Source: Streptomyces sp. A0958 (GTDB taxonomy: Bacteria; Actinomycetota; Actinomycetes; Streptomycetales; Streptomycetaceae). From it: DNA of 64,000 bases. The stretch is taken from the NCBI RefSeq assembly GCF_004795035.1, contig NZ_SSBK01000027.1, positions 1 through 64,000 on the forward strand, read 5' to 3'. The notes beneath the pieces are model-generated. The model did not search any database and was not told the origin of the DNA. It was given only the letters and a program-made list of their open reading frames with translations. The position numbers and the translations under genes are program-made. Shown in pieces: positions 41,797-49,359 of the stretch; the stretch's first letter is position 1; every line of letters begins with the position of its first letter.

Positions 41797-42705
41797 ATGA
41801 CGACCGACTGCACCGGCAACGGGGCCCCCTGGCGGGGCGTCATGGTCGCCACCCCGCTCACCCTGCGCGAGGACCGGTCCATCGACTTCGACGCGTACGC
41901 CGCCCACGTACGCGACCTGATCGCCGCCGGCTGCGACGGCGTGGTGCCCAACGGATCGCTGGGGGAGTACCAGACCCTCAGCGACCGCGAACGCCGGGAC
42001 GTGGTGCGCGTCGCCGTCGAAGCGGCCGGGGACGGGACCAGGGTGATGCCCGGGGTCTCCTCGTACGACAGCGCCCAGTCGCGGCGCCGTGCCGAGGAGG
42101 CCGCCGACGCCGGGGCCGGCTCCGTCCTGCTGCTGCCGCCCAACGGCTACCCCTGCGAGGACGCGGCCGTCCGCACCCACTACGCCGAGGTCGCCGGGGC
42201 GGGCCTGCCGGTCGTTGCGTACAACAACCCGTACGACACCAAGGTGGACCTGGCACCCCGGCTGCTCGGCCAACTCCACGCGGACGGTTCGATCGTGGCC
42301 GTCAAGGAGTTCAGCGGTGACGTCCGCCGGGCGTACGAGATCGCGGAGGAGGCGCCCGGCCTCGACCTGCTCGTCGGTGCCGACGACGTCCTGCTGGAAC
42401 TCGCCCTGGCCGGAGCCGTGGGCTGGATCGCCGGCTGCCCCAACGTGCTTCCGACCGGCTGCGTCACCCTGTACCGGGCGGCGGTGTCCGGGGACCTGGA
42501 GGCCGCCCTGCCGCTGTACCGGCGGCTGCACCCGTTGCTGCGCTGGGACTCCAAGCCGGAGTTCGTCCAGGCCATCAAGGCCTCCATGGACATCGTCGGG
42601 AGGCACGGCGGCCCCACCCGGCCGCCGCGCCTGCCGCTCGACGCCGACGCCCTGGCCGCCGTACGCGCCGCCACCGAGAAGGCGCTCGCCGAGGGCCTGG
42701 ACTGA
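41797..42705 (+). CDS. Pyrroline-4-hydroxy-2-carboxylate deaminase, DapA family
   Basis: A 302-residue class I aldolase-fold enzyme that should convert the dehydrogenase product to 2-oxoglutarate semialdehyde. Family motifs: VVPNGSLGEYQTLSDRER, VVAYNNPYDT with the Tyr, and IVAVKEFSGDVR with the Schiff-base Lys. GEYQTL in place of the GETAYLT of the sialic lyases sets it apart. ATG 41797 with AAGGAG five bases upstream. The final enzyme of the pathway, 2-oxoglutarate semialdehyde dehydrogenase, is not in this window. Confidence 0.85.
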   Translation: MTTDCTGNGAPWRGVMVATPLTLREDRSIDFDAYAAHVRDLIAAGCDGVVPNGSLGEYQTLSDRERRDVVRVAVEAAGDGTRVMPGVSSYDSAQSRRRAEEAADAGAGSVLLLPPNGYPCEDAAVRTHYAEVAGAGLPVVAYNNPYDTKVDLAPRLLGQLHADGSIVAVKEFSGDVRRAYEIAEEAPGLDLLVGADDVLLELALAGAVGWIAGCPNVLPTGCVTLYRAAVSGDLEAALPLYRRLHPLLRWDSKPEFVQAIKASMDIVGRHGGPTRPPRLPLDADALAAVRAATEKALAEGLD

Positions 42706-42741
42706 GACCCGCAGGTCCCACCGAAGCCGTAGGAGGACCCC

Positions 42742-43746
42742 TTGCGCAGCCGCCACATCTTCCACGCCGTCGACTCGCACACCGAGGGCATGCCCACCCG
42801 CGTCGTCACCGGCGGGATCGGTACGCTCCCCGGCGCCACCATGGCCGAGCGCCGGACCCACTTCATGGCGCACCGGGACGCCGTGCGCACCCTGCTGATG
42901 TACGAGCCGCGCGGCCACGCCGCGATGAGCGGTGCCATTCTTCAGCCGCCGACCCACCCCGACGCCGACTTCGGGGTGCTGTTCATGGAGGTCTCCGGCT
43001 GCCTGCCGATGTGCGGGCACGGCACCATGGGGGTGGCCACCGTGCTGGTGGAGACCGGCATGGTCACGGTCACCGAACCGGTCACCACCGTACGGCTCGA
43101 CACCCCCGCCGGACTCGTCACCGTCGATGTCCGCGTCGAGGCCGGCGCCGCCACCTCCGTCACCCTCACCAATGTCCCGGCCTTCAGCGCCGGCCTCGGG
43201 CTCACCGCGAAGATCCCGGGACACGGCACCGTGCCGTACGACCTCGCCTACGGCGGCAACTTCTACGCGATGGTGCGCCTGGAGGACCTGGGCCTGCCGT
43301 TCGACCGGTCGCGGAAGAACGAACTGCTGGCTGCGGGACTCGCGTTGATGGAGGAGGTCAACGCGTCCGACGACCGGCCGGTCCACCCGCTGGACCCGGC
43401 CATCCACGGGCTCAAGCACGTCCAGCTGATCGCGCCCGGCTCCGACGCCCTCCACTCGCGGCACGCCATGGCCATCCATCCCGGCTGGTTCGACCGCTCG
43501 CCGTGCGGCACCGGCACCTCCGCGCGCATGGCCCAGCTGCACGCCCGGGGCGAACTCCCCCTGGACCGCGACTTCGTCAACGAGTCCTTCATCGGGACGC
43601 GGTTCACCGGCCGGCTGGTCGGCGAGACCACGGTGGGTACGCTGCCGGCGGTCGTCCCGACGGTCACGGGCCGCGCCTGGATCACCGGGACCGCGCAGTA
43701 CTTCCTCGACCCCGCCGATCCGTTCCAGGAGGGCTTCCTGCTGTGA
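42742..43746 (+). CDS. 4-hydroxyproline 2-epimerase, proline racemase family
   Basis: Interconverts trans-4-hydroxy-L-proline and cis-4-hydroxy-D-proline, the pathway entry step. 334 residues. Both catalytic Cys are present: MCGHGTMG (near residue 91) and DRSPCGTGTSARMA (near 255). The substrate loop begins DSHTEGMPTRVV. The two-Cys arrangement identifies racemase/epimerase activity rather than the Ser/Thr dehydratase group. It starts at a TTG with AGGAGG six bases upstream. Confidence 0.92.
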   Translation: MRSRHIFHAVDSHTEGMPTRVVTGGIGTLPGATMAERRTHFMAHRDAVRTLLMYEPRGHAAMSGAILQPPTHPDADFGVLFMEVSGCLPMCGHGTMGVATVLVETGMVTVTEPVTTVRLDTPAGLVTVDVRVEAGAATSVTLTNVPAFSAGLGLTAKIPGHGTVPYDLAYGGNFYAMVRLEDLGLPFDRSRKNELLAAGLALMEEVNASDDRPVHPLDPAIHGLKHVQLIAPGSDALHSRHAMAIHPGWFDRSPCGTGTSARMAQLHARGELPLDRDFVNESFIGTRFTGRLVGETTVGTLPAVVPTVTGRAWITGTAQYFLDPADPFQEGFLL

Positions 43747-43768
43747 ACCCGCACCCCGGTCACGGGCA

Positions 43769-43777
43769 ACGTGACAT
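43769..43777. promoter_or_regulatory. Operator-like ACGTGACAT before the GntR gene
   Basis: One mismatch from ATGTGACAT, placed 39 bases before the regulator start and followed by TGTAGTC. It may allow autoregulation within the operon. Confidence 0.45.
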
Positions 43778-43815
43778 TGTAGTCTGGGGCTCCGCACGGT
43801 GCTGGAGGAACAGAC

Positions 43816-44538
43816 ATGGCCCGCCTGACGTCGCTCAACGTGATCTCGGCGCAGGAGCACCTGCGCGACCAGGTGGCGCACGCGCTGCGGGCGGCGCTCA
43901 TCTCGGGCGAACTGCAGCCCGGCACGGTCTACTCGGCGCCCGCGCTCGCCGCCGAGTTCGGTGTCTCCGCGACCCCCGTCCGTGAGGCGATGCTCGACCT
44001 GGCCCGTGAGGGCCTGGTCGAGGCCGTCCGCAACAAGGGCTTCCGCATCACCGAGCTGACCGAGCAGGACCTCGACGACTTCACCGAGTTGCGCGCGATG
44101 ATCGAGGTCCCCACCGTCGGCCGGATCGCGCGGATGGGCCTGACACGCGAGCTGGAGGCGTTGCGGCCCGTCGCGCTGGAGATCGTCGAGGCGGCGCGCC
44201 GGCACGACATCCTGGGCTACCTGGAGGCCGATCGGCGCTTCCACCTCGCCCTGCTGGGGCTGGCCGGCAACCGCCGGCTGGTCGAGCAGGTCGGTGAACT
44301 GCGCAAGCGCTCCCGCCTCTTCGGGCTGAACCGCCTCGCCAAGTCCGGGCAGTTGACCGCGTCGGCCGAGGAGCACGTACAGCTGCTCGACCTGGTGGTC
44401 GCCGGCGATGTCGAGGGCGCCGAGGCGTGCATGCTCGCTCATATGTCACATGTCCGCTCCCTGTGGGCCGGCGGCGGCGAGGGCGCACCCGGCCGGCTCC
44501 AGGTCGAACCGGCGACGTCCCCGGCCGGCCAGGCATAG
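43816..44538 (+). CDS. GntR/FCD regulator of hydroxyproline catabolism
   Basis: A 240-residue repressor-type protein. Winged helix at 15-80: YSAPALAAEFGVSATPVREA followed by AVRNKGFRITELTE. The FCD domain has EADRRFHLALLGLAGNRR and SAEEHVQLLD, with His residues for metal or ligand. It is last in the operon it presumably controls. ATG with GGAGG about eight bases upstream. A paralog of closely similar sequence (YSAPALGARFGVSATPVREA) is at 54261. The effector is likely a hydroxyproline isomer, by analogy. Confidence 0.85.
   Translation: MARLTSLNVISAQEHLRDQVAHALRAALISGELQPGTVYSAPALAAEFGVSATPVREAMLDLAREGLVEAVRNKGFRITELTEQDLDDFTELRAMIEVPTVGRIARMGLTRELEALRPVALEIVEAARRHDILGYLEADRRFHLALLGLAGNRRLVEQVGELRKRSRLFGLNRLAKSGQLTASAEEHVQLLDLVVAGDVEGAEACMLAHMSHVRSLWAGGGEGAPGRLQVEPATSPAGQA
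44443..44451. promoter_or_regulatory. ATGTCACAT, reverse-strand operator copy inside the regulator gene
   Basis: This is the reverse complement of ATGTGACAT and lies in the last 100 bases of the GntR coding sequence (codons for LAHMSHVRS). It may help position repressor on the collagenase side or be coincidental. Confidence 0.35.
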
Positions 44539-44705
44539 AGCAGTCCCCGCCCGAGACGACCCTGGCGGCCCGCGTGACCCCGGGGGCCTGAGCGACCCCG
44601 GCGGCCTGAGTCAGCTCCGGCAGCCCGGGCCTTAGGCCCTGCGGCCTCGGCTTACGACTCACTGCTTACGCCTCACTGCTCACTGCCTGCGACTCACGGC
44701 TTTCC

Positions 44706-44745
44706 GCTCACGGGCCCGCGTCCACTCGGACGCGGGCCCGTGAGC
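44706..44745 (+). terminator. Terminator of the hydroxyproline operon
   Basis: A perfect 18-bp stem, GCTCACGGGCCCGCGTCC with its complement at 44728-44745, around a 4-base loop. The 167 bases before it contain loose repeats of CTCACTGC and CGACTCAC type. The rest of the 473-base gap to the collagenase holds the operator at 44852 and presumably the promoter. Confidence 0.85.
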
Positions 44746-44851
44746 CGTGCGTCGGCGCGTCAACCCTGCTCGAACAGGCGAGAAGCAAGCAGGGCGAAAG
44801 CAACGGGAGTTGGCGCTCGGATGAATGTGCGCCCAGCGCCTTCCTAAGAAC

Positions 44852-44860
44852 ATGTGACAT
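44852..44860. promoter_or_regulatory. ATGTGACAT operator in the collagenase promoter region
   Basis: An exact copy of the hydroxyproline-operon word within CATGTGACATG, itself an 11-bp palindrome, with TGCCATTGTAC adjoining. It is 152 bases before the collagenase start, downstream of the operon terminator, so it belongs to the collagenase transcription unit. Confidence 0.6.
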
Positions 44861-45011
44861 GTGCCATTGTACAGACGGTCGCATCTGAGGTCGTGTCCAT
44901 GCCAGACCGTTCCGGTCATCCCCGTCCGGTCATCCCCGTCCGGCCTCACCGCGCACCATCCCCCACGGCCGCGCAGCGTCGCGCGGCCACCACACCGCTG
45001 GGAGGCGGCAC

Positions 45012-47453
45012 GTGAAGAACCGTACGGTCCGACAGAGATTCACCGGACTAACCACCGCGGCCCTGGCGGCCTGCCTGGGCGTCGGCATGCTCGCCGCACC
45101 GGGCCGCGCCGCCGAGCCCCGGCCCTCCGCCCCGGCTGCCGCGAGCGCGACCGCCTTCGCGCACCGGGCGGCCGGCGCGGAAACCCCCGAGCCCGGCGGT
45201 CCCGCCGCTCAGGCCCTCACCGCGCCCGTCCAGGACGCCGCCCACCTGGGCGACAATGCCCTGAGCCCCGCCGACCGGGCCCCGCTCAGCGCCTCCAAGG
45301 ACGCGCTGAAACGCGACTACGACGACCCGCACGCCGCCGCACCGAGCCACCCCGCCCCCTCGATGAAGGCGAAGGCCCGCGCCACGGCGAAGTCGGCGAA
45401 GTCGGCGAAGTCGGCGAAGGGTGACGCATCAGCCACCTCCGCCACAGCCTCCGCGGCCGCCGCCTGCTCCGTCGCCGACTTCACCAGCCGTACCGGCAGC
45501 GCCCTCGTCCAGCAGATCAAGTCGTCGACCACCGACTGCGTCAACACCCTGTTCGCCGTCAAGGGCAACGACGGCTACCTCGCCTTCCGCGAGGCGCAGA
45601 TGGTCAGCGTCGCCAACGCCCTGCGCGACGGATCGGCCGCCTACCCCGGCGACAGCAGCACCGGCATGCCGCAGCTGGTGCTCTTCCTGCGGGCCGGCTA
45701 CTACGTGCAGTACTACGACCCCGGCACCGTCGGCAGCTACGGGGCGCCGCTGCGCACCGCCATCCAGGGCGGCCTGGACGCCTTCTTCGCCTCGGCGCAC
45801 TCCCGTGACGTCACCGACGCCAACGGCGAGACCCTGGCCGAGGCCGTCACCCTCATCGACAGCGCCGAGCAGAACGCCCGCTACCTGTCCGTCGTGAAGC
45901 GGCTGCTGGCCGGCTACAACTCCTCGTACAACAGCTCCTGGTACATGCTCAACGCGGTCAACAACGTCTACACCGTGACCTTCCGGGGCCACCAGCTGCC
46001 CGCGTTCGTCAGCGCCGTCGAGGCCGATCCGAGCCTGCTCGACGCGCTCGCCGGCTTCGCCCGCGACCACCTCGACCTGCTGGGCACGGACCAGTCGTAC
46101 CTGACCTCCAACGCCGGCCGCGAACTCGCGCGCTTCCTCCAGGAGGACAAGCTGCGGCCCAAGGCACGGCCGCTGGTCACCGACCTCCTCGGCCGCAGCT
46201 CCCTGACGGGGCGCACCGCGCCGCTGTGGGTCGGTCTCGCGGAGATGACCGACTACTACGACGGCGCCAACTGCTCCGCGTACGGCACCTGCGACCTGGC
46301 CGCACGCCTCAAGAGCGCCGTCCTGCCGGTCTCGTACACGTGCAGTGACAGTATCCGCATCCTCGCCCAGCAGATGTCGTCGGCCGACCTGACGAAGGCA
46401 TGCACCAGCCTGCGCGGCCAGGACGCCTACTTCCACCAGGTGGCCAAGGACAACGGGCCCGTCGCCAACGACCACAACACCACCATCGAGGTGGTCGTCT
46501 TCGACTCCAGCACCGACTACCAGACCTACGCCGGAGCCATCTACGGCATCGACACCAACAACGGCGGCATGTACCTGGAGGGCGACCCGGCGGCGGCCGG
46601 CAACCAGCCGCGGTTCATCGCCTACGAGGCCGAGTGGGTCCGGCCCGACTTCCAGATATGGAACCTCAACCACGAGTACACGCACTACCTCGACGGCCGG
46701 TTCGACATGGCGGGCGACTTCGACGCCGGTGTCACCATCCCGACCATCTGGTGGATCGAGGGCTTCGCGGAGTACGTCTCCTACTCCTACCGCGGTGTCA
46801 CCTACGACGACGCCGTCACCCAGGCCGCCGCGCACACCTACACCCTGCGCACGCTGTTCGACACCACCTACGAGAACGCCGACCAGACCCGTATCTACAA
46901 CTGGGGCTATCTGGCCGTCCGTTACATGCTCCAGTCGCACCGCGCCGACGTGGACAAGCTCCTGGGCCTCTACCGCGCCGGTGACTGGAGCGGCGCCCGC
47001 ACCCTGCTCACCTCCACCATCGGCAGCCGCTACGACTCCGACTGGAACACCTGGCTGACGGCGTGCGCGGCAGGCAACTGCGGCTCCATCACCAACCCGC
47101 CCACCGACCCCACCGACCCCGCCACCCAGTGCACCGGCGCCGACGTCCGCGAGCTCGGCCAGGACTGCGCCCGGGACGGCCAGCAGGCCACCCGGGGCAA
47201 CTACGCCTACCTCTACGTCTACATACCCGCCGGCACCGACCGGTTGACGATCACCACCAGCGGCGGCACGGGCGACGCCGACCTCTACTACAGCGCCAAC
47301 GGCTGGGCGACCACCGGCTCGTACACCGCCCGGGCCACCGGCAGCGGCAACGCGCACACGCTCACGGTCGACCACCCGGCGGCAGGCGCCCACTACATCA
47401 GCCTGTACGCCGTGCAGGACTTCGGCCGAGTGAGGGTAGCCACGCGGTACTGA
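45012..47453 (+). CDS. Secreted M9 collagenase
   Basis: A zinc metalloprotease that cleaves native collagen outside the cell. 813 residues: Sec signal (1-34), a propeptide with KSAKSAKSAK repeats, the collagenase activator region (about 155-500) and the catalytic site. The zinc ligands are in NHEYTH (His554, His558), and the downstream ligand is Glu583 in WWIEGFAEYVS. After a Thr/Pro linker, the last 110 residues form a PPC-type domain (YVYIPAGTDRLTITTSGGTG, DADLYYSANGW) used in substrate binding or secretion. Collagen is rich in 4-hydroxyproline, and the upstream operon degrades that residue. GTG at 45012 follows GGGAGG. Confidence 0.92.
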   Translation: MKNRTVRQRFTGLTTAALAACLGVGMLAAPGRAAEPRPSAPAAASATAFAHRAAGAETPEPGGPAAQALTAPVQDAAHLGDNALSPADRAPLSASKDALKRDYDDPHAAAPSHPAPSMKAKARATAKSAKSAKSAKGDASATSATASAAAACSVADFTSRTGSALVQQIKSSTTDCVNTLFAVKGNDGYLAFREAQMVSVANALRDGSAAYPGDSSTGMPQLVLFLRAGYYVQYYDPGTVGSYGAPLRTAIQGGLDAFFASAHSRDVTDANGETLAEAVTLIDSAEQNARYLSVVKRLLAGYNSSYNSSWYMLNAVNNVYTVTFRGHQLPAFVSAVEADPSLLDALAGFARDHLDLLGTDQSYLTSNAGRELARFLQEDKLRPKARPLVTDLLGRSSLTGRTAPLWVGLAEMTDYYDGANCSAYGTCDLAARLKSAVLPVSYTCSDSIRILAQQMSSADLTKACTSLRGQDAYFHQVAKDNGPVANDHNTTIEVVVFDSSTDYQTYAGAIYGIDTNNGGMYLEGDPAAAGNQPRFIAYEAEWVRPDFQIWNLNHEYTHYLDGRFDMAGDFDAGVTIPTIWWIEGFAEYVSYSYRGVTYDDAVTQAAAHTYTLRTLFDTTYENADQTRIYNWGYLAVRYMLQSHRADVDKLLGLYRAGDWSGARTLLTSTIGSRYDSDWNTWLTACAAGNCGSITNPPTDPTDPATQCTGADVRELGQDCARDGQQATRGNYAYLYVYIPAGTDRLTITTSGGTGDADLYYSANGWATTGSYTARATGSGNAHTLTVDHPAAGAHYISLYAVQDFGRVRVATRY

Positions 47454-47488
47454 CCCGGCAGGACGGCACGGCCCCGCGGCGGGCACGT

Positions 47489-47548
47489 CTCAGAGCAGAC
47501 GCAGTGTGCTCAGAGCAGATGCAGTGTGCTCAGAGCAGATGCAGTGTG
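47489..47548 (+). repeat. Three 20-bp tandem repeats at the barstar 3' end
   Basis: CTCAGAGCAGAYGCAGTGTG occurs three times head to tail. The third copy contains the barstar-like stop codon and its last codons, so the other two look like duplications of the gene's 3' end. No hairpin potential is evident. Confidence 0.85.
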
Positions 47549-47919
47549 CCCGGCCGCGTCCGGTCCCGGATGATCTCCACCAGCCGGTCGAAGAGGGTCG
47601 GACCGAGCCCCAGAGCCGCCTGCGCGGATTCCTCGCGCAGGCGGCTCCGGTTGCTCTCATCGGCGCGGCCGGCCAGCCGGTCCAGGTACCGGGCGGTCTC
47701 CTCGTGCCCCAGCGCACGGGCCGACAGGGCGTGGTCGCGCCACTCGATGACGTAGTCGTTGTCGTCCGGCGTGCCCATACCGCCGCTCAGGCAGTCCGCG
47801 AAGGCGTCGAGATTCCGGCCGAAGTAGCCGCCCGGCCCGTTCAGCGCCTCACCGATCACGGTCCAGAAGCTCTCCGGGCCGGTGACCCGGGAACCCTCGA
47901 TCACATAGGTCACGGTCAT
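47530..47919 (-). CDS. Barstar-like ribonuclease inhibitor
   Basis: A 129-residue cytosolic inhibitor. The barstar signature is YFGRNLDAFADCLSGG, followed by DYVIEWRDH with the acidic/aromatic surface that fills a guanyl-RNase active site. The start is ATG 47919 (MTVTYVIEGS); the longer frame upstream is not supported. It lies downstream of and on the same strand as an RNase Sa-type gene, the classic RNase-inhibitor pairing, though a hairpin separates them. It should protect the cell from the RNase before export. Confidence 0.85.
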   Translation of the reverse strand: MTVTYVIEGSRVTGPESFWTVIGEALNGPGGYFGRNLDAFADCLSGGMGTPDDNDYVIEWRDHALSARALGHEETARYLDRLAGRADESNRSRLREESAQAALGLGPTLFDRLVEIIRDRTRPGTLHLL

Positions 47920-47949
47920 GGGGCGAGCGTACAAGCCGGGCGGTCCGGT

Positions 47950-47985
47950 GGTCCGCGCCGCAGGTGGGGGACTGCGGCGCGGACC
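47950..47985. terminator. Hairpin between the RNase and barstar genes
   Basis: A 14-bp perfect stem, GGTCCGCGCCGCAG with its complement at 47972-47985, 8-base loop. It would terminate or attenuate RNase transcripts before the inhibitor gene, implying partly separate expression. Confidence 0.7.
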
Positions 47986-48001
47986 GGACCGGGGGAAGGG
48001 G

Positions 48002-48421
48002 TCAGCAGTCGTGGTCGACCAGGTCGAACGTCTCGTAGTGGTCGGCGGTGTAGTAGTCCTCCTGGCTCTCCTCACCCGTGACGATGCGCCGCGCGCCGCG
48101 TGTCGAGGAGCCGGGGGTGACCACGGTGTACTCGTGGTAGTAGCCGGTGCCCTGCGAGGGCAGCACGCCCTCGCGGTTCTGGAAGACGGTGCCGTCCTGG
48201 TCGTACGGGAACGGCCCGCCGGCGTCGATGAGGTCGAGGGTGTCGTGGGCCTGGGAGGGCAGGGCCGAATAGCAGACGCTGCCGACCGAGGTGGCCGAGG
48301 CGGTGGCGGTCGCCGTGAGGGGGCCGCCGACGAAGAGAGCGGACAGGAGGGCGGCCGTGCCGCCGAGCGTGGTGATCCGTGGGGGGATTCGCATACTCAT
48401 CATGATGACGCGCGTAGACAC
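48002..48421 (-). CDS. Secreted guanyl-specific ribonuclease (RNase Sa/T1 family)
   Basis: A small extracellular RNase cleaving after G. After the signal peptide (MRIPPRITTLGGTAALLSAL and on to TATA), the mature domain of about 96 residues matches Streptomyces RNase Sa nearly throughout: VCYSALPSQAHDTLDLI, GGPFPYDQDGTVFQNREGVL, YYHEYTVVTPGS with the catalytic Glu, RRIVTGEE and a final His in TADHYETF. Two Cys form the disulfide. Start uncertain: GTG 48421, or ATGs at 48403, 48400 and 48394, none with a clear ribosome-binding site; 48394 gives the cleanest signal peptide. Confidence 0.92.
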   Translation of the reverse strand: MSTRVIMMSMRIPPRITTLGGTAALLSALFVGGPLTATATASATSVGSVCYSALPSQAHDTLDLIDAGGPFPYDQDGTVFQNREGVLPSQGTGYYHEYTVVTPGSSTRGARRIVTGEESQEDYYTADHYETFDLVDHDC

Positions 48422-48547
48422 CGCCGCGTCAACGCCAACTGGGGTGAAATTTTCGATAGTTGACCGAGGAGACGGAACACATCCCTCTCCCGGGGGCGGT
48501 GCGGTGCCACGGAGGTGCGGCGCTCGAACGACAGTCCGGGGTAAGAC

Positions 48548-49138
48548 TCAGGGGCTGACGGAACGCCAGATGTGGTACGGGACCGTGCGGGCGGCCTCCT
48601 CGATGTCGATGTCCCCGACGGAGAGCCAGCGGCGCGCGATGCCGGTCACCGGGCCCAGGATCAGCGACTCCAGGACGGGCAGCGGGAGCGCGACGAGCTC
48701 GCCCGACTGCTGGTGGGCGTGGAGCCAGGCCGCGAGCGGGGCGAGCCGGGCCTCCTGGGCGCCGCGGATCTGCCGGGCGTGCTCGGTGATCTCGCGGTCG
48801 GCGGTGACCGAGTGCATGAGCCGGGCCGCGTCCGGGTGCTCCTGTACGAAGCGGAGGTAGGCCCGGGTCACCGCGTGGACGCCGCCGCGCGCGTCCTCCA
48901 CCTTCTCCAGGGCGCCGGCCAGCTCTTCGAGGAGGCGGCCGAGCCAGGACTGGGCGAGAGCGAGCGCGACGCCCTGAAGGCTGCCGAAGTGGTGGTAGAT
49001 GCTTCCCGCGCTCACCCCGCTGGCCGAGGTGATCGCGCCCAGTGTGAGGCCGTCCTCGCCCCGGGACGCGTACAGCTCCAGGGCGTGTTCGAGTACCTGG
49101 GCGGCCGTGGCCTCACCGCGTTGTTGCTTCGGACTCAT
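48548..49138 (-). CDS. TetR-family transcriptional regulator
   Basis: A 196-residue one-component repressor. HTH at residues 15-58: LTLGAITSASGVSAGSIYHH followed by FGSLQGVALALAQ. The C-terminal ligand-binding helices are variable and give no clue to the effector. It is divergent from the Ser/Thr kinase gene; the 221-base gap holds an AT-rich stretch with GGAA and TTCC half-sites at 49204-49235 that could be its operator. Confidence 0.85.
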   Translation of the reverse strand: MSPKQQRGEATAAQVLEHALELYASRGEDGLTLGAITSASGVSAGSIYHHFGSLQGVALALAQSWLGRLLEELAGALEKVEDARGGVHAVTRAYLRFVQEHPDAARLMHSVTADREITEHARQIRGAQEARLAPLAAWLHAHQQSGELVALPLPVLESLILGPVTGIARRWLSVGDIDIEEAARTVPYHIWRSVSP

Positions 49139-49359
49139 CGACGCCGCCCCAGCTTTCGGAAGTGGTGGCTCCTCATGGTGCCGCCGGGGACAGGGTAGAA
49201 GAAAGTTCTGGAATTTTTTCCGGAAGTTGTTCCAATTGGCGCCCGTTCTGCTTCACACTGAACGATCGGCGCGTCAAGTCGCGGCCGTACATGGGGATTT
49301 CAGCTGACGGAGGCGGTCCCGGGGGACCGCTGTTCGGGACATACGGGGAGCGCTCGAAC

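Noticed and set aside
40480..44442. A 1320-codon open frame opposite the hydroxyproline genes
   Set aside because: It runs antisense to four genes with clear family motifs. Its translation is low-complexity and it has no ribosome-binding site or recognisable domain.
49204..49235. AT-rich palindromic stretch as a replication or attachment site
   Set aside because: Only short GGAA/TTCC half-sites are present, with no integrase, direct repeats or tRNA nearby. A TetR operator or promoter is a simpler reading.
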